Shown piece after piece: positions 1-5,244 of a stretch of DNA of 6,273 nucleotides; the first letter of the stretch is position 1, and the number at the start of each line of letters is the position of its first letter. Both the position numbers and the translations under genes were made by a program. Origin of the DNA: CAYJPV01 sp964396055. Lineage in GTDB: Bacteria > Acidobacteriota > Vicinamibacteria > Vicinamibacterales > JAKQTR01. Under the pieces are notes generated by a model, which saw only the letters and a program-made list of their open reading frames with translations, did no database searches and was not told the DNA's origin. The stretch is taken from NCBI GenBank assembly GCA_964396055.1, contig CAYNDV010000210.1:1-6273 (forward strand), in the 5' to 3' direction.

Positions 1-2
1 GC

Positions 3-2933
3 GCCGCCCAGCCCGGCGCCGAGACCATCGACCGTGACGCCGCCGCCCAGTTGTCGCTGCCGCCCGGTTTCTCGATCGACTCGTCGGTGGAGTCGATCAC
101 CGCCACGGGCAGCTCGGGCCAGATGAACAACGCGTTGCTGTTCGGCATGATGGGCGAGGGCCCGATGGGCCGCGAAGGCATGCCCGGCGAAGGCGGGGAT
201 CCGTCGATGGGCGGCTCGGCGCTCGGCCCGGCGGGGGCGTTCGGCGGCGCGGGCGGGTTCTTCAGCGGCGGCGGACCGGGCGGCATGGCCGGGCCCGGCG
301 GCGGCATGGGCGGCGGTCCCGGCGGCATGGGTGGACGGGGCAGCGACGGTCCCGGCGGCGGCGGGCCGGGCATGCCGAGGCTGGCGATGGCCGGCCGCAT
401 GGGCAACAACCGGCCCCGCGGCACGGTCAACTACACCCTCGGCGGTTCGATGCTCAACGCGGCGCCGTACTCGCTGACGGGCAACGCGGTCACCGAACCC
501 GAGTTCCTCCAGCAGCGCATCGCCGCGAACTTCGGCGGCCCCGTGAAGATACCCGGCGTGGTGGACTGGAGTCAGCACTCGAACTTCTTCCTGAACTACT
601 CGGGCAACCACTCCGATCGCCCGGTGGACACCTACTCCACGGTGCCGACCTCCGCCATGCGGGCGGGCGACTTCTCGGCGACGTCGCGCACGATCCGCGA
701 TCCGCTCACCGGCCTGCCGTTTGCCGGCAACCAGATCCCGGCGTCGCGCCTCGACCCGACGGCCCTGGCGCTGCTGGCGTACATCCCGCTCCCGAATCTC
801 GACGGCGACACCAAGAACTTCAACTACTCCACCACGGCGTCCACCGACACGGACGACATCAACTTCCGCTTCATGCGGTCGTTCGGCAACACCCAGCGGC
901 GGCCGAGCCAGCCGCTTCCCGCCGGCGGCGGCGGGCGCGGGGGCGGTGGTGCCATGCGGGGCGGCGGCGTGAACGTGTCGGTGGCGGTCGGCTACAGCCG
1001 CTCGCGCACGGTGCAGGCGTCGGCCTTCCCCACCACCGGCAGCGTGACCAACCGCACGGGGTGGAACGTGCCGGTCACCGTGGGTTTCACGAAGTGGGGC
1101 CTGATGAACCAGGTCCGCTTCCAGTTCAACCGCAGCGACGCGACAACGCAGAACCGGTACGCGTTCGTGCAGGACGTGGCCGGCAACGCCGGGATCGCCG
1201 GCGTCTCCGCAGACGGCTTCGACTGGGGCGTGCCGAATCTCTCGTTCTCGACGCTCACGAGCCTGCGTGACGTCGCGCCCTCGTCGCGCCTCGACCAGAC
1301 GATCACGATCGGCGACACGATGACGAAGCTGAAGGGGCGCCACACGCTGCGCTGGGGTGGCGATGCCCGGTTCATGAGCACCGACAGCCGGGTGAACACC
1401 AACCCGCGCGGCACCTTCGTCTTCACCGGCGCGTACTCGGGCGGCGGGAGCGCATCGCTCGGCGGCCGCAACGACTTCGCGGACTTCCTGCTGGGCCTGA
1501 CGCAGCAGGCCACCGTGCAGTACGGCCCGGGGCTGCAGCAGTTCCGCGCGTCGGCCTGGAACGTGTTCCTGCAGGACGACTGGCGCCTGACCAACCGCTT
1601 CACCATCAACGCCGGCGTCCGCTACGAGTACCTGTCGCCCTACTCGGAGACGAACAACCACCTCGTCACGCTCGACGTGGCGCCGGGGTTCACCGCCGCC
1701 GTGCCCGTGGTGGCCGGCTCCACCGGGCCGTACTCCGGCTCGTTCACGAACACCATCGTAAGGGCCGATCGGAACAACGTGGCGCCCCGCGTCGGCTTCG
1801 CGTGGCGGCCGCGCACCAGCACCACCGTCCGCGGGGGCTACGGGATCAGCTACAGCTCCCCCGTCTACTATTCGATCGTCCAGCGCCTCGCCGGGCAGCC
1901 GCCCTTCGCCGTCACCGACACGCGCCTGGCGGGACTGGGCGATCCACTGACGATCGCCTCGGCGTTCGCCACGCCGAATCCGGTGGAGACCACCAACAAC
2001 TTCGCCGTCGATCCCGCGTACCAGCTCGGCTGGGTGCAGATGTGGAACCTCGACGTGCAGCGCGACCTGGCGAGGACGCTCTTCGTCGGCGTGGGCTACA
2101 CGGGCACGAAGGGCTCGCACCTCGACCTGCAGCGCGCGCCCAACCGCGGGCCGCTGGGGCCCACGATCCCGGACGTGCAGCCGTTCATCTGGGCCGCCTC
2201 GGAGGGGCGTTCGCTGATGCACGCCCTCAACCTCCGGCTGCGCAAGCGCATGTCGCGCGGGTTCTCGGCCGGCCTCAGCTACACCTGGTCCAAGTCGATG
2301 GACGATGCCTCGTCGATTGGGGGAGGCGCGGTGGTGGTGGCGCAGAACGACAAGGACCTGGCGGCCGAATGGGGCCTGTCGAGTTTCGACCAGCGCCACC
2401 GCCTGACGGCCGACTACTCGATTCAGCTGCCGTTCGGCCCGAACCGCCGCTGGCTCAACCGCGAGAGCTGGCTGGCCCACGTCTTCGGCGGCTGGCTGTG
2501 GAACGGCACGATCAGCTACACGTCCGGCACGCCGTTCACGGCACGGATCCTCGGCAACCCGGGCGACGTGGCGCGCGGCACGTACGGCACGCTGCGGGCC
2601 GACTACAACGGCGACCCGATCACGATTGGCGGCCCCACCATCGCGCAGTTCTTCAACACGGCCGCGTTTTCGGTGCCCTCGCCGGGCGCCTTCGGCAACG
2701 CCGCGCGCAACACGATCCAGGGACCCGCGGCGACGAACGTGAACATGACGCTGATGAAGAGCTTTTCCCTGGGCGGGACGCGGACGCTCTCCACGCAGGT
2801 GCAGGCGAACAACGTGTTCAACCTCGCCCAGTACGGGTCGATCGACACGGCAGTCAACTCGCCCACCTTCGGCCAGGTAGTCTCGATGCGCCAGATGCGG
2901 ACGGTGCAACTGGTGGCGCGGTTCGGGTTCTAA
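3..2933 (+). CDS. Oar-like TonB-dependent receptor / outer-membrane beta-barrel protein, C-terminal part (5' truncated by window)
   Basis: This is the C-terminal 976 residues of a large outer-membrane protein. The frame is open to the left edge with no stop, so the true start is outside the window; the TTG at position 51 is not a convincing start. In order it shows a short N-terminal stretch, a Gly/Met-rich segment (nt 144-401), a conserved block with Oar-like phrases (TVPTSAMRAGDFS, then DPLTGLPFAGNQIP, nt about 639-740), a second Gly-rich loop (nt 915-968), and a long run of alternating beta-strand segments. Family hallmarks include QDDWRLTNRFTINAGVRYEY (from nt 1572), YTWSKSMDD, FDQRHRL and SYTSGTPFT. 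The protein ends in VQLVARFGF; a terminal aromatic residue is typical of BAM-inserted barrels. By family it would sit in the outer membrane and take up or bind a substrate, with energy from TonB-ExbBD. The substrate cannot be read from sequence. The carboxypeptidase-like domain, any TonB box and the signal peptide expected at the N-terminus are not visible. Family call strong, transport role inferred. Confidence 0.93.
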   Translation, partial: AAQPGAETIDRDAAAQLSLPPGFSIDSSVESITATGSSGQMNNALLFGMMGEGPMGREGMPGEGGDPSMGGSALGPAGAFGGAGGFFSGGGPGGMAGPGGGMGGGPGGMGGRGSDGPGGGGPGMPRLAMAGRMGNNRPRGTVNYTLGGSMLNAAPYSLTGNAVTEPEFLQQRIAANFGGPVKIPGVVDWSQHSNFFLNYSGNHSDRPVDTYSTVPTSAMRAGDFSATSRTIRDPLTGLPFAGNQIPASRLDPTALALLAYIPLPNLDGDTKNFNYSTTASTDTDDINFRFMRSFGNTQRRPSQPLPAGGGGRGGGGAMRGGGVNVSVAVGYSRSRTVQASAFPTTGSVTNRTGWNVPVTVGFTKWGLMNQVRFQFNRSDATTQNRYAFVQDVAGNAGIAGVSADGFDWGVPNLSFSTLTSLRDVAPSSRLDQTITIGDTMTKLKGRHTLRWGGDARFMSTDSRVNTNPRGTFVFTGAYSGGGSASLGGRNDFADFLLGLTQQATVQYGPGLQQFRASAWNVFLQDDWRLTNRFTINAGVRYEYLSPYSETNNHLVTLDVAPGFTAAVPVVAGSTGPYSGSFTNTIVRADRNNVAPRVGFAWRPRTSTTVRGGYGISYSSPVYYSIVQRLAGQPPFAVTDTRLAGLGDPLTIASAFATPNPVETTNNFAVDPAYQLGWVQMWNLDVQRDLARTLFVGVGYTGTKGSHLDLQRAPNRGPLGPTIPDVQPFIWAASEGRSLMHALNLRLRKRMSRGFSAGLSYTWSKSMDDASSIGGGAVVVAQNDKDLAAEWGLSSFDQRHRLTADYSIQLPFGPNRRWLNRESWLAHVFGGWLWNGTISYTSGTPFTARILGNPGDVARGTYGTLRADYNGDPITIGGPTIAQFFNTAAFSVPSPGAFGNAARNTIQGPAATNVNMTLMKSFSLGGTRTLSTQVQANNVFNLAQYGSIDTAVNSPTFGQVVSMRQMRTVQLVARFGF
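144..401 (+). repeat. Gly/Met-rich low-complexity segment inside the outer-membrane protein gene
   Basis: About 86 codons are dominated by GGC/GGG glycine codons with regularly scattered methionines, in units such as GGM, GPGGGM and GGPGGM. Acidic and arginine residues are few and aromatic residues very few. The segment precedes the first recognisable Oar-like block and lies roughly where ordinary relatives have plug-domain sequence. It is probably a flexible or disordered linker. A second, shorter Gly-rich run lies at nt 915-968 in the same gene, between two predicted strands. Both are in frame and show no sign of disrupting the gene. Confidence 0.8.
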
Positions 2934-2941
2934 CAGGGCCG

Positions 2942-2965
2942 TTTGGCTATTCGGCCGTTCGGCCG
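2942..2965. repeat. Octamer tandem repeat in the spacer (TTCGGCCG, two exact and one degenerate copy)
   Basis: Two exact head-to-tail copies of TTCGGCCG occupy 2950-2957 and 2958-2965. A degenerate copy, TTTGGCTA, lies at 2942-2949 and matches at five of eight bases. The array starts nine bases after the stop codon of the outer-membrane protein gene and ends just before the palindrome. GGCC pairs could form a weak stem, but no T-tract follows, so it does not look like an intrinsic terminator. It is short enough that chance or slippage explains it. Confidence 0.5.
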
Positions 2966-2968
2966 GCG

Positions 2969-2991
2969 TAAATCAATCCCGGATTGATTTA
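2969..2991. promoter_or_regulatory. Perfect 11+1+11 palindrome upstream of the VWFA gene (candidate operator or leader hairpin)
   Basis: The left arm TAAATCAATCC (2969-2979), a central C (2980) and the right arm GGATTGATTTA (2981-2991) are exactly complementary. The arms are AT-rich in a very GC-rich setting and the site ends 22 bases before the chosen start codon. That size and symmetry suit a dimeric repressor operator. A transcript hairpin with a ten-pair stem and CCG loop is the alternative. No T-tract follows, so it is not a standard terminator. No convincing sigma-70 promoter was found beside it. The regulator is unknown, and the element could also be a dispersed genomic repeat. Confidence 0.55.
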
Positions 2992-3001
2992 TGCGGCAGT
3001 C

Positions 3002-3006
3002 AGGCG
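3002..3006 (+). promoter_or_regulatory. Weak ribosome binding site supporting the ATG at 3014
   Basis: AGGCG matches the AGGAG core at four of five positions and leaves seven bases before the ATG at 3014. The same motif is thirteen bases from the next in-frame ATG at 3020, which is less favourable. The upstream TTG at 2984 lies inside the palindrome arm and has no good ribosome site. Confidence 0.35.
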
Positions 3007-3013
3007 AAGACCG

Positions 3014-5107
3014 ATGACGATGAGCCACGCGCGACGGACTTCGATACTGACGGCCGCGGTCTGTCTGGCCATCTCGGTGCCCCAGGGCCTCCTCTCCCAG
3101 GCCCGGACGCCCGCGGCCCAGGAGGCGCAGAAGCCGCCGCGCTACGAGTTCACCACCGGCGTGGACCTCGTGTCGGTGACCGTCGTGGCGCGCGATCGGA
3201 ACGGCCAGCCGGTCCGCAACCTCACCCGTGACGATTTCACCGTGCAGGAAGACGGCCGCCCGCAGGCCCTGGCCAACTTCCGCGTGGAGCAGATCGAACA
3301 CGAAGCGGTGGTCGCCACGCCGGATCTTCCCGTGGTGCTGGGGTCGCTCGGCAAGGCGGGTGTGGCGCCGACCTCCGGAGCTGAGGACTACACGGTGGTG
3401 GACGCCCATAACCGGCGCCTCATCGTGCTGTTCTTCGACCTCAGCTCGATGCAGCCCGAAGAGGTGGAACGCGCCGTGACCGCGGCCCGCGACTACGTGG
3501 AGCGGCGCATCACGCCTGCGGATCTCATGGCCGTGGTGTCCCTCGGCACGTCGATGCGCATCACGCAGGACTTCACGGCCAACCGCGATCTCCTGCGGGC
3601 GGCCATCAGCCGCCTGAGCCCTCTCGAGAGCACGGGATTCGAAGAAGGCGCCACGGCTGAGGCGGCGGCCGCCGAAGACGTCTTCACGCCGGACGACACC
3701 GAGTTCAACCTCTTCAACACCGACCAGCGGCTCGAAGCCCTGCGCCGCATCGCCGATACGCTCGCGCCCATCCCCCAGAAGAAATCCCTCGTCTACTTCA
3801 GCAGTGGCATGAGCCAGATGGGCCTCGACAACGAGGTGCAGCTGCGGCGCCTGGTCGACCGGGCCGTGCGGGCCAACCTGTCGATCTACACGGCCGACAT
3901 GCGCGGCCTCCAGGCCCAGGTGCCCGGCGGCGACGCCGGATCGGCAGGCGCCCGTGGCCAGAGCGCCTTCTCCGGGCAGGCGGTGCGCAGCCAGTTCGAC
4001 CGCATGGCATCGTCGCAGGACACGCTCAGCTCGCTGGCCGAGGATACGGGGGGCCGCGCGTTTTTCGACGCCAACGAGTTCGGCAGCGTGTTCGAGCGCG
4101 TGGTGGCCGACACCACGACGTACTACCTGCTGGGTTACACCAGCACCAACACGGCCCAGGACGGCCGCTTCCGGCGTATCCGCATCACCGCGAAGCGGCC
4201 CGACGTCAAGCTCGAGTACCGGGCCGGCTACTACGCCCGCCGCGACTTCGCGCACCAGGGCCGCGACGACCGCGACCTGCAGCTGCAGGAGCAGCTCGAG
4301 TCAGACCTGCCGGTCACCGACCTGCCCATCCACGGGTCAGCGGCGTACTTCCGCCTGAAGGACGACCGGTTCTTCGTGCCCGTGTGGCTGGCCGTCCCCG
4401 GCTCGGCCATCCCGTTTGCGCGCTCGAGCCAGCAGGAGCGCGCCACGCTCGACGTGCTCGGCGTTGTCCGCGACCGGCAGCGCCGGCCCGTGGCCTGGAT
4501 CCGCGACACGGTGAAGCTGAACGTGGACGCGGCGAAGAACGTGCGCCAGAAGAGCGTCCAGTACCAGACCAGCTTCGAGCTGCCGCCGGGCCAGTACCTG
4601 CTGAAGACGGTCATCCGGGAGAACCAGGACGGGATTCTCGGATCCTACGAGGCCGTGTTGACGGTGCCGCGGCTGCCGGCGGCGGGCATGAAGATCAGCT
4701 CGGTGGTCTTCGGCACGCAACTGCAGGCGGCGCAGGGCGGCCGCGCCAACCGCAACAGTCCCCTCGCCCGCGACGGGCTGGCGCTGGTGCCGAGCGTGAC
4801 CAACGTGGTGTCCGGCGGTCAGCAGCTGTACTTCTCGTTCGAGGTGTACGACCCGGCAGCCGCTGGTCAGGGCCGGGTGCGCGTCCTGACGAGCCTGGCG
4901 TTCTTCCGGGGGAAGACGCGCGTCTACCAGACGCCGCCGGCGGAGGCCGACCAGGTCAGCGATCCCGATCGCCGAGCGGTCATCGTCCGCGTCAGCGTGC
5001 CGGCCGCGTCGCTGGAGCCGGGTTTCTACACCTGCCAGCTCAACATCGTGGACGACGTGGCGGGCACCTTCGCGTTCCCGCGGATTCCGGTGTACTTGCG
5101 GAAGTAG
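3014..5107 (+). CDS. Secreted VWFA-related domain protein, acidobacterial type
   Basis: This complete protein of 697 residues belongs to the acidobacterial VWFA-related family (TIGR03436 type, by recall). The ATG at 3014 gives a good signal peptide: an n-region with two arginines, a hydrophobic core ILTAAVCLAIS, and a likely cleavage after SQA at residue 30. An ATG at 3020 is nearly as plausible; the in-frame TTG at 2984 would add ten residues. The family entry motif follows at about residues 43-92 (VDLVSVTVVARDRNGQPV, then LTRDDFTVQEDG). The von Willebrand A fold spans about 135-400. Its metal-site motif reads DLSSM at 142-146 rather than the canonical DxSxS, and the later metal-binding aspartate position appears to be in YFSSGM. 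The fold closes with TGGRAFFD, TTYYLLGYTS and the YRAGYYARR block. Residues 401-697 are predicted mostly beta and have no function I recognise. The protein is probably exported and mediates protein-protein contacts in the envelope; its partner is unknown. It lies 80 bp after the outer-membrane protein gene on the same strand, so co-transcription is possible. Confidence 0.92.
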   Translation: MTMSHARRTSILTAAVCLAISVPQGLLSQARTPAAQEAQKPPRYEFTTGVDLVSVTVVARDRNGQPVRNLTRDDFTVQEDGRPQALANFRVEQIEHEAVVATPDLPVVLGSLGKAGVAPTSGAEDYTVVDAHNRRLIVLFFDLSSMQPEEVERAVTAARDYVERRITPADLMAVVSLGTSMRITQDFTANRDLLRAAISRLSPLESTGFEEGATAEAAAAEDVFTPDDTEFNLFNTDQRLEALRRIADTLAPIPQKKSLVYFSSGMSQMGLDNEVQLRRLVDRAVRANLSIYTADMRGLQAQVPGGDAGSAGARGQSAFSGQAVRSQFDRMASSQDTLSSLAEDTGGRAFFDANEFGSVFERVVADTTTYYLLGYTSTNTAQDGRFRRIRITAKRPDVKLEYRAGYYARRDFAHQGRDDRDLQLQEQLESDLPVTDLPIHGSAAYFRLKDDRFFVPVWLAVPGSAIPFARSSQQERATLDVLGVVRDRQRRPVAWIRDTVKLNVDAAKNVRQKSVQYQTSFELPPGQYLLKTVIRENQDGILGSYEAVLTVPRLPAAGMKISSVVFGTQLQAAQGGRANRNSPLARDGLALVPSVTNVVSGGQQLYFSFEVYDPAAAGQGRVRVLTSLAFFRGKTRVYQTPPAEADQVSDPDRRAVIVRVSVPAASLEPGFYTCQLNIVDDVAGTFAFPRIPVYLRK

Positions 5108-5127
5108 GGGCTCGGGGCTCGGGGCTC
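5107..5127. repeat. Heptamer tandem repeat GGGGCTC, three exact copies
   Basis: Three exact copies of GGGGCTC run head to tail, the first beginning with the last base of the VWFA stop codon. A second heptamer array follows after two bases (CA). The two units differ at two of seven positions, which suggests one expanded and diverged family made by replication slippage. Confidence 0.85.
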
Positions 5128-5129
5128 CA

Positions 5130-5164
5130 GAGGCTAGAGGCTAGAGGCTAGAGGCTAGAGGCTG
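5130..5164. repeat. Heptamer tandem repeat GAGGCTA, four exact copies plus one variant
   Basis: Four exact copies of GAGGCTA (5130-5157) are followed by GAGGCTG (5158-5164). The array is entirely intergenic, between convergent genes. Copy number of such short perfect arrays usually varies between strains. No coding or RNA role is evident. The units are far too short and unspaced to be a CRISPR array. Confidence 0.88.
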
Positions 5165-5180
5165 GACGACGGCACGTAGT

Positions 5181-5198
5181 GCAGGGCTTCAGCCCTGC
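5181..5198. repeat. REP-like hairpin 1 with GGCTTCAGCC core
   Basis: The arms GCAGGGC (5181-5187) and GCCCTGC (5192-5198) are perfectly complementary around the loop TTCA. The core GGCTTCAGCC (5185-5194) recurs in a second hairpin whose core starts 44 bases further on. Very similar palindromes are, from general recall, scattered between genes in acidobacterial genomes; that was not checked here. It lies between convergent genes and has no T-tract on either side, so it is at best a non-canonical transcription stop. Confidence 0.75.
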
Positions 5199-5222
5199 CG
5201 GGCGTGGCGCTCCTCTTTCGTG

Positions 5223-5244
5223 GCGTCCGGCTTCAGCCGGACGC
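5223..5244. repeat. REP-like hairpin 2 with GGCTTCAGCC core, overlapping the glgB stop codon
   Basis: The arms GCGTCCGGC (5223-5231) and GCCGGACGC (5236-5244) are perfectly complementary over nine pairs with loop TTCA (5232-5235). Loop and inner stem match hairpin 1 while the outer stem differs, as expected for a family whose stems co-vary. Read on the minus strand, the loop supplies the TGA stop of glgB, and the right arm encodes the last residues of that protein. No T-tract follows on either strand. Confidence 0.78.

Noticed and set aside
51..53. TTG as start codon of the outer-membrane protein
   Set aside because: The frame continues open to the window edge with normal-looking sequence, and no signal peptide follows the TTG. 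The gene is truncated by the window.
1802..2971. Plus-strand open frame of 389 codons within the outer-membrane protein gene
   Set aside because: It is an Arg/Ala/His-rich frame-shadow of the barrel-encoding frame, with no domain signal.
2943..2973. Sigma-70-like promoter (TTGGCT with GTAAAT)
   Set aside because: The boxes match the consensus poorly and the spacing is 19 bases. This is not enough to annotate.
2984..2986. TTG as start codon of the VWFA protein
   Set aside because: It lies in the arm of the palindrome and adds a poorly fitting extension before the signal peptide. The ATG at 3014 has a better ribosome site and n-region.
2930..4255. Long minus-strand open frame of 441 codons opposite the VWFA gene
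   Set aside because: It is antisense to a clear family gene, is rich in His/Arg/Gly/Val as expected from GC-rich antisense codons, and shows no recognisable motif.
5107..5164. CRISPR-like array
   Set aside because: The units are seven bases long, directly abutting and without unique spacers.
5181..5244. Intrinsic terminators for the convergent genes
   Set aside because: The stems are strong, but no T-rich tract follows either hairpin on either strand. Any termination role would be non-canonical, so they are listed as repeats.
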